A stretch of DNA of 64,000 nt, taken from Nicotiana tabacum (Eukaryota; Streptophyta; Magnoliopsida; Solanales; Solanaceae). The stretch spans positions 159,513,436 through 159,577,435 of the forward strand of contig NC_134087.1 of NCBI RefSeq assembly GCF_000715075.1, given 5' to 3'. Both the position numbers and the translations under genes were made by a program. Positions within the stretch are counted from its first letter, which is position 1. Every line of letters starts with the position of its first letter. Below, piece after piece: positions 41,711 to 55,400 of the stretch. Under the pieces are notes generated by a model. It worked only from the letters and a program-made list of their open reading frames with translations. It was not told the origin of the DNA and made no database searches.

Positions 41711-44700
41711 CTAAAAAACCGTTCGTCCTCGAATGGACATAAGAAAAGTACGTGAGTCGGAGAAAAGATGGGGATATCGGCTTCGCATATCGGAATCGGA
41801 CTCCCAAGCCACTGCCTCGATAGGCTAACCCCTCCACTGAACACGAACCGAAGGAAAACTCTTCGATCTCAACTGACAAACCTGTCGATCTAGAATAGTT
41901 ACTGACTCCTCCTCATAGGACAAGTCCTTGTCCAACTGTACACTGCTGAAGTCTAACACGTGGGATGGATCGCCGTGATACTTCCGAAGCATGGATACAT
42001 GAAACACTGGATGCACGGTTGATAAACTTGGCGGCAACGCAAGTCTGTAAGCCACCTCTCCCACTCGATCAAGAATCTCAAAAGGACCAATGAATCTAGA
42101 GCTTAGCTTGCCCTTTTTTTCAAATATCATCACGCCCTTCATAGGCGACACCTGAAGCAACACCCGCTCGCCGACCATGAATGCCATATCACAAACCTTA
42201 CGATCGGCATAACTCTTTTGCTTGGACTAAGCTGTACGAAGCCTATCCCGAATGATCTTAACCTTGTCCAAGGTATCCTGTACTAGATCTGTACCCAACA
42301 ACCGAGCCTTTCCCGGCTCAAACCATCCAACCGACGACCAACACTGCCTACCATATAAAGCCTCATAGGGAGCCATCTGAATGCTCGACTAGTAGCTGTT
42401 GTTGTAGGCAAACTCCGCTAAAGGCAAGAACTGATCCCACAAGCCTCCAAAGTCAATAACACAAGCTCGGAGCATATCCTCCAAAATCTGAATAGTATGT
42501 TCGGACTGCCCGTCCGTCTGAGGATGAAATGTTGTACTCAACTTGACCCGTGTGCCCAACTAACGCTAAACTACACTCCAAAAGTGTGAGGTAAACTGTG
42601 TACCTCGGTTAGAAATGATAGACACGGGCACACCATGAAGACGAATAATCTCCCGGATATAGATCTCGTCTAACCTCTCAGAAGAATAAGAAACTGCCAT
42701 AGGAATGAAATGTGCTAATTTGGTCGGCCTATCAACAATAACCCACACTACATCGAACTCCATCTGCGTCCGTGGGAGTCTAACAACGAAATCCATAGTG
42801 ATACGCTCCCACTTCCACTCAGGAATCTCAATCTTCTGGAACAAACTACCAGGTCTCTGATGCTCGTACTTTACCTGCTGACAATTCAAACACCGAGCCA
42901 CATATGCAACAATATCCTTCTTCATCCTCCTCCACCAATAATGTTGCCGCAAGTCCTGATTCATTTTAGCAGCGCTCGGATGAATAGAGTACCGGGAACT
43001 ATGGGCCTCCTTTAGAATCAACTCACGAAGTCCATCCACATTAGGCACTCAAATATGACCCTGCATCCTCAAAACTCCATCATCTTCAACTGTAACCTGT
43101 TTGGCACCTCTATGCCGCACTATGTCTCTAAGGACAAGCAAATGAGGATCATCATACTACGGATCTCGAATACGCTCAAATAATGAAGAACGAGTGACTT
43201 TGCAAGCTAACACACGGCTGGGCTCAGAAACATCCAACCTCACAAACTGATTGGCTAAATCCTGAACATCTAAAGCAAGCGGTCTCTCACTGACTGGAAT
43301 ATATGCAAGACTGCCCATGTTGACTGACTTTCTACTCAAAGCATTGGCCACTACGTTGGTCTTCCCCAGATGATACAAGATGGTGATATCATAGTCTTTA
43401 AATAGCTTCAACCACCTTCTCTACCTAAAATTTAGCTCCTTCTGCTTGAATAAGAACTGTAGACTCTTGTGATCCATGAACACCTCACATGACATGCCAT
43501 ATAAATAGTGCCTCCAAATCTTCAGCACGTGAATAATAGCTGCTAACTCTAAATCATGAACTGGATAATTCTTCTCATGAATCTTTAACTGTCGTGAAGC
43601 ATACGCAATTATCTTTCCATCCTGCATCAATACCGCACCAAGTCCAATACGAGATGCCTCACAATACACTGTATATGGCCCTAAACCTATGGGCAAAACC
43701 AACACTGCTGCCGTAGTCAAACTTATCTTAAGCTTCTGAAAGCTCGCCTTACACTTGTCTGACCACTTGAACTGGGCATCCTTATGGTCAACCTGGTCAT
43801 TGGGGCTACAATAAATGAAAACCCCTCCACAAACCGATGGTAATAGCCTGCCAAACCCAAGAAACTCTGGATCTCTATAGCTGATGCGGGTCTAGGCCGA
43901 TCCTTGACTCCCTCTATTTTCTTCGGATCCACCTGAATACCCTCTGTTGATACAATGTGACCCAAGAATGCAACTGAACTCAACCAAAACTCACACTTCG
44001 AAAACTTAGCACACAACTGACTATCTCTCAAAGTCTAAAGAACAACTCTCAGATGCTGCTCATGCTCCTCCCGGCTGCGGGAATAGATCAAAATATCATC
44101 AATGAAGACTATTACGAATGAATCCAAGTAAGGCTTGAACACTCGATTCATCAAATCCATGAAAGCTGCTGGAGCATTTGTCAACCTGAATGACATCACA
44201 AAGAACTCATAATGCTTGTACCGAGTGCGAAAAGCTGTCTTAGGGACATCAGATGCCCTAATCCTCAACTGATGGTAGTTGGATCTCAAATCAATCTTCG
44301 AAAACACTTTGACACCCTAAAGCTGATCAAACAAATCATCAATCCTCGGCAATGGATACTTGTTCTTGATTGTGACCTTGTTCAACTGCCGATAATCTAT
44401 ACACATCCCCATCGATCCGTCCTTCTTCTTAACAAACAACATCGGCGCACCCTAAGGCGAGACACTAGATCTAATAAAGCCTTTATCAAGCAAGTCTTGC
44501 AACTGCTCCTTCAATTTTTTCAACTCAGGCGGGGCCATACGATATGGCAAAATAGAAATGGGCTGAGTGCCCGGAGCTAAATCAATGTAGAAGTCAATAT
44601 CCCTGTCCGGTGGCATACCCGGCAGGTCTGAAGGAAATACCTCAGGAAACTCACGAACAACAGGCACAGAATCCATAGAAGGAACCTCGACACTAGAATC

Positions 44701-45240
44701 ACAAACATATGCCAAATAGGCCAAACATCCCTTCTCAACCATACACCGAGCCTTCATATATGAGATAACCCTACGGGTGGAATGACCATGAGTCCTCCTC
44801 CACTCTAAACGAGGTAAACCCCGCAAGGCTAAGGTCACAGTCTTAGCATGACAATCCAAGATAGCATGGTAAGGTGATAACCAGTCCATTCCCAATATGA
44901 CATCAAAATCAACCATATCCAAAAGTAACGGATCTACTCGGGTCTCAAGACCCCCAATCACAACTACACATAAACGACAGACATAATCTACTATAATAGA
45001 ATCACCCACCGGTGTAGACACATATACAGGAGCACTCAAGGAATCACTAGGCAAGACCAAATACGTTGCAAAATAAGATGACACATAGGAGTATATAGAT
45101 CCTGGATCAAATAGAACTGAAGCATCTCTACTACAAACCAGAACAGTACCTGTGATAACTGCATCGGAGGCCTCAGCCTCAGGCCTGGCTGGAAGAGGAT
45201 AGCATCAGGGCTGGGCCCCACCACTCTGAATTACATCTCT
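41711..45240 (-). pseudogene. Pol of Tekay-like element X: protease, RT, RNase H, integrase, chromodomain
   Basis: Reverse-transcribing and integrating polyprotein of a chromovirus. Protease has LFDPGSIYSYV (about 45120-45080). RT has [16 protein letters not shown] and an intact [11 protein letters not shown] active site (about 44130-44080). RNase H has [15 protein letters not shown] and VVANALSRKS, where the usual DALS Asp is Asn. Integrase keeps MDFVVRLP and TDGQSE but reads ISNRGTQFTS, so the second catalytic Asp is Asn (about 42610). A chromodomain-like end follows (FHVSMLRKYHGDP, about 42010-41790). Stops occur near 45207, 44455, 44308, 43155, 42565, 42390, 42227 and 41827, the 44455 one at a conserved Trp. 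The natural TAG (41713-41711) abuts the polypurine tract AGAGGTGGAGGA. Confidence 0.88.
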
Positions 45241-46735
45241 GGGACAGCCTCCTTCTAACTGGTTTCCACCTATAGTCGCCTTATCTCCACCTCTAATATC
45301 TCTACCTCCACCTCTAGCACCTCTACCTCCACCTCTAGCTGGTTGAGCGGGCGGTGGAACAATCGGTGCCTGAACCATGGCACGGGAACCCTGATGCTGG
45401 GAGCTGCTCGGTGCTCGAGGGCAAAATCTAGCAATGTGGCTCGTGTTGCCACAAGTATAACAAGCCCTCGGCTACTGGGACTGACGACCTTGAAAGCTTT
45501 GGAGCATAGGTGCACTGATAGGAGTTGGTGATGTACTGTATGGTAGATGATAAGAATATTGCATATAAGAACCACGACCACCTAGAGCACCGTGAGAAGC
45601 CTGTAATGCTGAATGAAATGGCTTGGAAGGATGGCCCCTACCAAAAAAATCCTTGCCTCCAGACGAATCACCACTAAACCTGCCCAAATGACGAGGCCTC
45701 TTGTCAGACCCTTGACTACTCCCCTGTGATAGAACCATCTCAACTCTCCTAGCCATATTGGCCGCATCCTGGAAAGAAATCTCTCTCCCCATCTCCTTAT
45801 CCATCTGCAATCGGATAAGCTGAACGAGTCCCTCAATGAACCTCCTCACTCTCTCTTTCAGTGGGAAGTATAAAAAGAGCATGATAGACCAAGTCAATAA
45901 ATATGGTCTCGTACTGAGTGACAGTCATAGAACCCTGTTGGAGATGCTCAAACTGCCTCCGATAGTTCTCCCTCTGAGTGATCGGAAGAAACTTCTCCAG
46001 AAATAGCTGAGAGAACTGATCCCAAGTCAAAGCCGGTGACTAGCTGGTCTAGCCAAATAATAATCTCTCCACCAAGTCTTGGCAGATCTACATATATGAA
46101 AAGTAGAAAAGTCGACCCCATTGGTCTCTACTATCCCCATGTTCTGTAGAACCTCATGACAGCTGTCCAAATAATCCTGGGGATCCTGAGAAGAAGTACC
46201 ACCAAAAGTGGTAGGTAAAAGCTTGGTAAACCTGTTCAATCTCCAGAAGGCATTAGTAGACATAGCTGGCCCCTCACCGGTCTGTGCCACAACACCCGGC
46301 TGAACTACCCCAACTGGCTGAGCTGCTGGAGTCTGAAACTGGGGAGCTACCTATTTTGAAGTGTGAGTAGAAGGAGTCTGGGCTCCTCCTCTAGCCTAAG
46401 AGATAGCTGGTGCTACAGGAAGCAAGCCTGCCTGGGCGACACTCTCCATAAGGCCCACTAGACGGACCAGAGCATCTTGAAGTACCGGGGTGGCAATAAA
46501 CCCCTCTAGGACCTGAGTTGGTCCTGCTAGAACTGTTTGGGCTAGAACCTTATCGTCAAACTCAACCTGAGACTCCCCCGCTGATGCTGCTTCTCGAGCT
46601 CTAGGCTGAGCTCTGCCTCTGCCTCGGGGCCCTAGCACACGTCGGCCTCTGCCCCTCGCAAGAGTTTCTACTAGGGGCTCGGGCTACTGGTCAGCTGATA
46701 AAGCGGTACGTGTTCTCGCCTTCTTTGAAAGAACA
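45241..46735 (-). pseudogene. Gag of Tekay-like element X, degenerate
   Basis: Capsid/nucleocapsid protein. The N-terminus is RG-rich (LARGRGRRVLGPRGRGRAQP, near 46660-46600), then an acidic linker, LRLNRFTKLLPTTFGG-like sequence and the capsid core with RSAKTWWRDYYLARP (about 46090-46050) and FLEKFLPITQRENYRRQFEH (about 46000-45940). The region IEGLVQLIRLQMDKEMGREI follows. The zinc knuckle CYTCGNTSHIARFC (about 45460-45420) keeps all Cys and His. A Gly/Arg-rich tail ends near 45250. Stops and frame changes lie near 46396, 46340, 46030, 45850 and 45470. The true start is not certain; 46735 is approximate. Confidence 0.8.
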
Positions 46736-46904
46736 GAGTGGAAGTTCAATTAGCATTGAGAAATCAAGTCGCACGACATGAAAAAATAAATGTGAAGTTT
46801 TTCCTAACTTTGTAGCTTTTGAAGGATAAACACAGACTTCTCCGTACCGGTCCCTCAGACTTTACTAAGCTTGTCCATGAATTGTGAGACCTAAGCAACC
46901 TAGA

Positions 46905-46916
46905 GCTCTGATAGCA
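46905..46916 (-). other. Primer binding site of element X, one mismatch
   Basis: TGCTATCAGAGC on the - strand, one base off the initiator-Met PBS, three bases after the LTR end. The next ~100 bases of leader resemble those after the PBS of elements C and Y. Confidence 0.8.
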
Positions 46917-46919
46917 ACT

Positions 46920-49900
46920 TGTCACGAACCAGATTTCCCACCCTCGGGAGTCGTGATGGCACCTGCTCATGAAAGCTAGGCAAGCCGAGTATTATAGATT
47001 CATTACCCTTTTTCCTTAACCTTTTAACATTTACGAATTAACAGGTGATCAACAACGGAATAATCATAACAAACAGAAATGCAGAAGACGAAATCTAATA
47101 GTTTAACTAGATAATAATACGAAAATCCAAAATACAACTCTACCCAGAATTAGTGTCACAATATCACGGACCGTCTACGAATACAACAAACAGTGGTCTG
47201 AATGGAAAAAACAAGTATGTCTCTGAAATACATAAAAATATAATGGAAAAGATAGAAGGGGATGCCAAGGCCTGTGGAGGTCTACAGGACTATTTTGGGT
47301 CTCCGCCGTTGGACTGAAGGCAGCAACCTCACTATGGTCCTAAAGCTCCAAAATCGGGATCTACACACAGTGCAGAGTGTAATATCAGCACAACCATCCC
47401 CATGTCCTGGTAAGTGTCAAGCCTAACCTCGGCGAAGTAGTGACGAGGCTAGGAAAAGACTACCAAATAAACCTGTGCAGTTATATCATATACAGCAAAT
47501 AATAACGATAGAAACTAGCAGTTAAAGATGGGAAAGGGAAACATGCTGCGGGAGATGACAAGTACTAACAGAATTTTAGTAGAGAAGCACAAAGAACGTC
47601 ATAAATCAATTATTAGCAAAATAAGGAAAACAGTAACAAGTGCATAGCATCACCCTTCGTGTTTTTACTCTCGTCCTCACCATAAAAATCAATAGATTAG
47701 GTACGACATCACCCTTCATGCTTTTACCTCACGTAATCATGGCACGACATTGTCCTTCATGCATTATCGCTCATATCATGACACGGCATCACTCTTTGTG
47801 CTTTTACATTTACAATATCGGCACGGCATCACCCTTTGTGCATTAACACTCACTCACAAATATCACGCACGACATCACTCTTCGTGCTTTCCACTCATCC
47901 TTACCCAAGCAACAATCACAAGCAATTTGGGTAAGGGAATCAATAAAAATCACAATAGAATCCCGGCAAGGGAACAATGGTATAACAATAATATTCCGGC
48001 AGCAACATCCCGGCAAGGGAAACAATATCATAAGTAATTACATCTTGGCAAGGGAAACAATATCATAAACCTCTTTTCCTTTCCACAATCACTTCACAAC
48101 ACAAATCTCAACTTGAGCCAATGCTCTACAATGTTAAATTACCAAGAATACTTCCATAAGCCTTGTTCAACACTAATAATCATCATATTAAGTATGGACA
48201 ATACATAACAGAGTCACTACAATCATAGTATAAGACTCACGGGCATGCTTGACACCAACGTATAGGTACTCGTCACCACACCTATACGTCGTACTCAACA
48301 AATAACACATAGAAAATAACACTACAACTCTTATTCTCTCAAGCTAAGGTTAGGCCAAACACTTACCTCGCTTTGCAACCAATTCAAAATTCCAACAAGC
48401 TTTTGCATCGCGAATTCGTCCGAAGCTTCAAATCTAGTCATAATAATTCAATATACTCAATATAAATCGTACGAATTAATTCCATATGAAAATACTAATT
48501 TTCCAACAGAAATCCGAAATTTAACTCAAATCACCCATGGGGCCCACGTCTCAAAAACCGACAAAACTCACAAAATACGACAACTCATTCAACCACGAGT
48601 CTAACCATACTAATTTTTCCAAAATCCGACATCAACTCGACCCTCAAATCTTCAAATTAAACCAAGAGAGTTTTCAAGATTTTACCAACTAAAATCACCA
48701 AATTAAATGTTAAAAACAATGATGGATTCGAGTAATCTAACCAAAATTGAGTTAAGAACACTTACCCCGTTGTTTTCTCTGAAAATCCCTCGAAACATCG
48801 CCTCACCCGAGCTCCCTTGGTCCAAAAATGGAAGAGTGAGACGAGTTTGGACTTTATTCTGCTTCACAGGGATTTGTTCTTCGCGTTCGCGGTCCTCCTC
48901 TCGCGTTCGCGAAGAACAAAATTCCAAAATATTATTTTCCAAACTCTACTCGGATAGCCTCTAGTGTAATGGTCATAACATTTTGGACACAACTCCAAAT
49001 GACTATTATATTATGTTTGTGGAAACTAGATTCAAAGAGCTACAACTTTCGTTTTTGAATCATCTCAAACTTCTTTGTAGATCGAGAGATATGAGCCTCC
49101 GAAGTAAGACCTGCGCAACAGAATTCCTTCTTCTTCGCGAACGTCAGGCACTCTTCGCGAACGCGAAGAACAAAATCCCAGAAGCCAAATCCATCTTCGC
49201 TAACGCGAGGCTCTCTTCGCGAGCGCGAAAAACAAAATCTCAGAAGCCAAATCCTTCTTCGTGAACGTGAGAGGACCCTCGCGAACGCGAAGAACAACAC
49301 CAGACACCAGCTTCAGCTATTGCAAAATAACCCGAAAATGATCCGAAACCACCCCGAAACACACCCGAGGCCCTCAGGACCTCAACTAAACATGCCAACC
49401 AATTCTAAAACATCATTCAAACTTTTTTCAATCTTCAGAACACTCAAAACAACCTCAAAACACAAATTTTACATCGGATTCAAGCCTAAGAATTCCAAAA
49501 ACTCTCAAATTACGCTTTCGATCAAAAAGTCTATCAAACCTCGTCCAAATGACCTGAAATTTTGCACACAAGTCACATTCAACACTACGAAGCTACTCCA
49601 ACTTTCGAAATTTCATTCAGGCCCTCGAATCAAAATCTCACTATCGAACCGGAAACTTCAAAAATTCAACTTCGGCATTTCAAGCCTAAATTAGCTACGG
49701 ACCTCCAAAACACAATCTGAATATGCTCCTAAACCCGAAATCACCCAACGGAGCTAACGGAAATATCAGAATTCTATTCCGTGGTCGTCTTCACACTGTT
49801 CTAACTACGGTCAAATTTCGAGAACTTAAGCTCTCATTTAGGGACCAAGCGTCCCAAAACTCTTCGAAACTCCAAATAATTCCTCTCGGCAACTGACAAT

Positions 49901-49977
49901 AGCAGAAATAAACACGTGAATGCAGTTAATAGGGGATCGGGGCATATATTCTTAAAACAACAGGTTGGGTCATTACA
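46920..49977 (-). repeat. Chimeric middle LTR shared by X and Y
   Basis: On the - strand it starts TGTAATGACCCAACC (49977), like the Y LTR start, and ends CTGGTTCGTGACA (46920), like the X LTR end. From 46920 to about 48368 it follows the X LTR (38815-40281). From about 48369 (CGCTTTGCAACCAATTC) to 49977 it follows the Y LTR (54889-56492), including the TTCGCGAACGCGAAG array (49130-49290). The switch lies in a stretch common to both (GCCAAACACTTACCTC). Length is 3058 bp. Confidence 0.85.
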
Positions 49978-52423
49978 TTCTCCACCCCTTAAACAAACGT
50001 TCATCCTCGAACGTACTAAGAATTATTCTGAGGTTGCCAAATTGATGATTTTACTTTTACACCTATACTCTCTGTTGATCTCACGTTACCACATTTAGCA
50101 TAAACCCGACAACACCATCTCAGTTGAGATTATTTCATTTATCCATATTTGTTAACTTTAAAACCAAATTTCTTACTCTCCAACATTTTCAAAATGGTTC
50201 AAATTTTTCACATCAACACACGGTATTATTCTCATGTCAACACACATCAACTTTTAATAGCGCGTACATTCTCCCCCACTTAGGGTTATTCGTCCTCAAA
50301 TACACAACGTAACTTATCTCTTTCTTCGCATATCTCAGTGTCTCAAATTTTTCTAACTCCCAATTTTTTTTGAAATTTCGGCAAAGTCTCCCCTGTAATT
50401 GGGACTATCCACGTGTCAGAGTAACACCAAAATAACTCATAACAACACATCCACAGCTCAACAAAATACCACAATGTATATATCAAAACACTAATCTCCG
50501 CATTACAAGCATTGCTTTATCATAATGACATCTGGACATGAAACAGATCATATATATTCCCATAACCACATCTCTGGTCTTAATCATTGTTCATCATCGA
50601 TTACAAAATCGCCAATTAATTTCATGTTAACAAATTCTTGTTTCAAGCTTTCACTTTACTAATAACGTAGCATGAAGACCTCATAATTACTTACCCAAAT
50701 TAACGATTCACAATTAACGTCACCTGGGCACTCACCTTGTAGGCTAAACTCAATAGTTAAAATACAAATTTGGCAAATTATGCCCAGAGATATTCATATG
50801 AGAATTTTCAAAATAAGCCTCATAGGCATGACTCCCTATAAGTACTATAGTACAATTTTTTTTTTATTTCACAAAGGGAGAATTTAAACACATAAACTTT
50901 TTACCGCAAGGACCTCGTCCTTATATAACATCCACTGCAAATTGTAGCCCGGTTTAAATATTTTACTTCATATATAAAAAAAAATATGAGGATCTCGTCC
51001 TCAACTCCGTACCACAAGTAACACATACATTGTGCCAACTGAAATTTTCCATTTCCTTTATTTCTTCTTCTAAATAATTTCCGTTAAACAAAATCACAAC
51101 ATATAAAGAACCCTCACACCGATAGGGAATAAAATTCGCAATTTAAATCAATTTTTCCTGAAATCACATAAAAACCCGCATCACAACTAGTTTTAGTCAC
51201 TAACACATAATGATAGATATAGCTATCTCCATATAATCTCCCAACAGGAGTATTCACATAAGTAAATTTAAGATTACGAAGCTCACTCATGAGTAGAGCA
51301 TATTTTAAGACTTGACTCAATATTCATAATCGAATCAAGTTAAGGAAATTGTTCCTTTATGATAACTCGAGTTCGTACTTGTAACAACTCCATCTACTGT
51401 AGCGACCTCAGCTATACCATAGAAAATACATCAATGGGTTGGGTCTCCACCTCTTAGGAGCCATCTAACCACTTTTCCTCTACCCCTAATTGGTAGTGTA
51501 AGTAGAGTAGTGACTGTAATGGAATATGTGGCACGTGTGCTCTGATGGAACAGATTTCTCCCAAGTCTAGGACAATTTCTCAGGATGTTCCTAGTATCAC
51601 CATATTCATAACAACCCATCCGCAGTTCGACTGCTCATACTGAGTCCGTACCGGATAACTTAAATAACCATTGCAGGAAATTCCATGCCACTGGTACATT
51701 AAAAGATGTCTGCTCCACGCGAGTGTTGTGATTAACTTAAGCACTACGAGTATACTGAATATGTTTCCATGACCTCGCTGATACTGAAATGTTGAATTAT
51801 TAAGGACGCAAGAATATCTCAAGTCTCATCATCATCCCATTCAAATCTGAGCTCTTGATCATATACAAGTTTTGGAAAAAACCTTTTCAATACCACATAA
51901 ATACATCTAAGGCCAAAATTAGTATAACACATGACCCCGCAATTTGATCGTTGATAGTGGACTCCTCTCATTTGGCACGAAGCCATCGGTCACAACATCC
52001 GATAATCCACAATGTTAACCTTCACAGCTCATATAAGTCAACCAGACGCCAGGGCCTATTGCACCCCTACATGATTCACTGGGTGATCTCTCAATACTTT
52101 CATATCTTCAATCTTGGCAACACGTGGTAACAATGATTGAGCAATCCTGGCTCCCTTATAACCCCTCTATGGTACCACTGACCGTTGGCGCATAGTTATT
52201 ACCGAGTGTGCAATTTCATACACGGGTGGATGTAAAACAGCATAAGTTAAATGCTTCAAATTTAATAAACGCAGCACGATAAGGAATGAAAGAAGTGAGT
52301 TTATCCTAATAGTTCTGTAGCCTCTCGAAGATAAGTACAGACGTCTCCGTACCGATCCGCAAGACTCTACTAAACTTGCTTATGACTTGTAGCACCTATG
52401 AACCTACAGCTCTGATACCAACT
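49978..52423 (-). other. Non-coding interior of LARD-like element Y
   Basis: Bounded by a polypurine tract on the left (- strand TTTAAGGGGTGGAGA, 49992-49978) and the PBS on the right. No gag or pol motif and no frame over about 80 codons are seen. It is AT-rich, with GGATCTCGTCCTCA-type words near 50990. Leader words next to the PBS match elements C and X. Such an element needs proteins supplied in trans. Confidence 0.7.
52409..52420 (-). other. Primer binding site of element Y, initiator-Met tRNA
   Basis: Perfect TGGTATCAGAGC on the - strand, three bases after the LTR end (52424). Confidence 0.88.
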
Positions 52424-55400
52424 TGTCACAACCCAAAAATCCCTCCAAAAGAGTCGTGATGACACCTAGTCTCTAAACTAGGTAAGCCTAACATTTTCTG
52501 TAACAATACGGATATTTACTAACTTTAAATTATATCACTCTGACAAATTACAATTCCCAAAACTGGTAGTACAAGTCATAAGCCTTTCAAGGTGCTATAC
52601 AAAATAAATACATCACTATCTCTGGAAATACATGAAAGAAAAAGGAATAGTAGATAGAAGGAGACGCCAAGGCCTGCGGACGCCTGCAGGACTACCTCGA
52701 GTCGCTTGATGAACAAGAAACAACAATCTCACTGCGGTCCGAAGTCTACAGCACTGGGATCTGCACAAAAGAGTGCAGAGTATAGTATCAGCACAACCGA
52801 CCCCATGTGCTGGTAAGTGCCTAGCCTAACACCGGCGAAGTAGTGACAAGGCTAGGACCAGACTACCAAATAAACATGTGCAATATAGCGTACAAAAATA
52901 ATAGGAAGGAGATAACAATGATGACAATAATGATCAACCAGTGATATAAATAGCAGGCAACAAGAACACCATAAATGTTTCTCAACAAATAAATAATACA
53001 AGTGCAATCAATTAATCAAGTCCTTCAAATATAATCTTTCGTCTATAAATCCTTCAAGGAATAATCTCTAAGATAATATGCTTTTCAATAAATATATTTC
53101 GAATATATTTCCTTCAAATTAAATATCTTTCAAATAAGCATCTTCCGAATATAATTCTTTCGAGTAAAGGTCACCTTGTGACGCCTCATTTCATAATCAT
53201 AAATAATATAGGTCTCAGCCCACTTTCATATTTTCATGGCACCTTGTGCCCATATTTATATCACAACCGCGCGGACAACTCACGTGCCATTAAATAAAAC
53301 CATAATATTTTTCCCGGGACCTTGTGCCCACATATTTCTGTCTTACATTGTACAACAATATTCTCATGTTACTCAGTTCATAGGGTCCATAATCCAATAC
53401 AATTAAGAATGTTCAAAGAACCTCATTTACTTAATATAAAGTAGAGTACAGCTTCCAACCCAATTAGGAAATCAACAAGAAAAAATGAAGTTATTTTTAG
53501 AAATCATTTGTTAAAGAAAATACAATTAAATTACAATATCGAATGAATCATTACCTTTAATACGAGAAATCAATAAATTAAAACATAGTAGAAATTCCTT
53601 TTTAAGTAAAGTACAACCTTAAATGGTTTAAGGAAACTTTAGTTGAGAAATCAATTGAGTTAAATATATAACAATTGCTCAAATTTGAAGTATTGGAATG
53701 TATATATATGTATAAATGCGGTGAGATATTGCAAACACTGTAGGTTCCAACACAAAGGATCACAACAGTAAAGGAATCTAAACAGTTAATACACTTGAAT
53801 TGTTAATAACAAGTAAACACATCAAACAGAAAGTGCACGACATCACCCTTCGTGCTTTAACACTCTCTCACCAAAATAATACACGGCATCACCCTTCGTG
53901 CTTTAACACTCTCTCACCAAAACAATACACGGCATCACCATTCGTGCTTTACACTCTTCCTCACCCAAGTAACAAACACAAGGCAATTAGGATAAGGGAA
54001 TCTATAACATCGAAATAAGATCAAGTAACAACAGAAAATCAGTAAATAAACGTAAAGGACAACATAACTCTATTAGAATCAGGAAAAATATCAAGGACAA
54101 GTGCACGACATCACCCTTCTTGCTTTTACTCTCGTCTCACCATAAGAATCAATATAAACTGCACAGCATCACCCTTCGTTCTTTTACTCTCATCCTCACC
54201 GTAAAATCAATGTAATCGGCACGGAATTGTACATCGTGCGGCATGGCATCACCCTTCGTGTTTTACACTCTTCCTCACAAAATCATACACGGCATCACCC
54301 TTCGTGTTTTAGCACTCTTCCTCACCCAAGCAACAATCACAAGAAATAAGGGCAAGGAAATAAATGAAATCACAATAAAATCCCGGCAAGGGAAACAATA
54401 TCAAAACAATAACATCAAGATAACATCAAAAGCAACAATATCCCGGCAAGGGAGATGATATAATGATTCTCTTCCCTTTCTTACTTTACTTCACAACTCA
54501 CTTCACAACTTGAGCCAATGCTCTACAATGTTCAACAATGCAATTCTCAACTTGAGCCAATGCTCTATAATGTTCAACCACATTCTTAACTAGAGCCAAT
54601 GCTCTACAATGTTCAACAATTCAATTCTTAACTTGAGTCAACGCTCTACCATGTTCAATTAACAATAATACTTCCACAAGTCATATTCCTCAATAGAAAT
54701 TATCATATAGAGCATATACAATATGAAACGGAGTCACATTAATGAAAGTATAAGATTCACGGGCATGCTTGGCACCAACGTATAGATACTCGTCAACATG
54801 CCTATACGTCATACTCAACAAATAACACATAACAAATAGGACACAACTCCTAATCCCTCAAGTTAAGGTTAGACCAAATACTTACCTCGCTTTGCAACCA
54901 ATTCAAAATTCCAACAAACCTTTACCTCGCGAATTCGTTCGAAGCTTCAAATCTAGTCATAATAATTCAATATACTCAATATAAATCGTACGAATTAATT
55001 CCATATGAAAATACTAATTTTCCAACAAAAATCCGAAATTTAACTCAAAATCATCCGTGGGGCCCACGTCTCAAAACCCGACAAAACTCACAAAATCCGA
55101 CAACTCATTCAACCATCAGTCTAACCATACCAATTTTACCAAAATCCGACATCAACTCGACCCTCAAATTTTCAAACTAAACCAAGAGGGTTTTCAAGAT
55201 TTTACCAACTAAAATCACCAATTAAATGTTAAAAACAACGATGGATTCGAGTAATCTAACCAAAATTGAGTTAAAAACACTTACCCCGTTGTTTTCTCTG
55301 AAAATCCCTCAAAATATTGCCTCACCCGTGCTCCCTTGGTCCAAAAATGGAAGAGTGAGACGAGTTTGGACTTTATTCTGCTGCCCAGGGATTTGTTCTT

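Noticed and set aside
49040..49300. Arg/Ser-rich frames (and the same at 55574-55816)
   Set aside because: They arise from the CGCGAACGCGAAG array in the middle and Y LTRs and are open in more than one frame.
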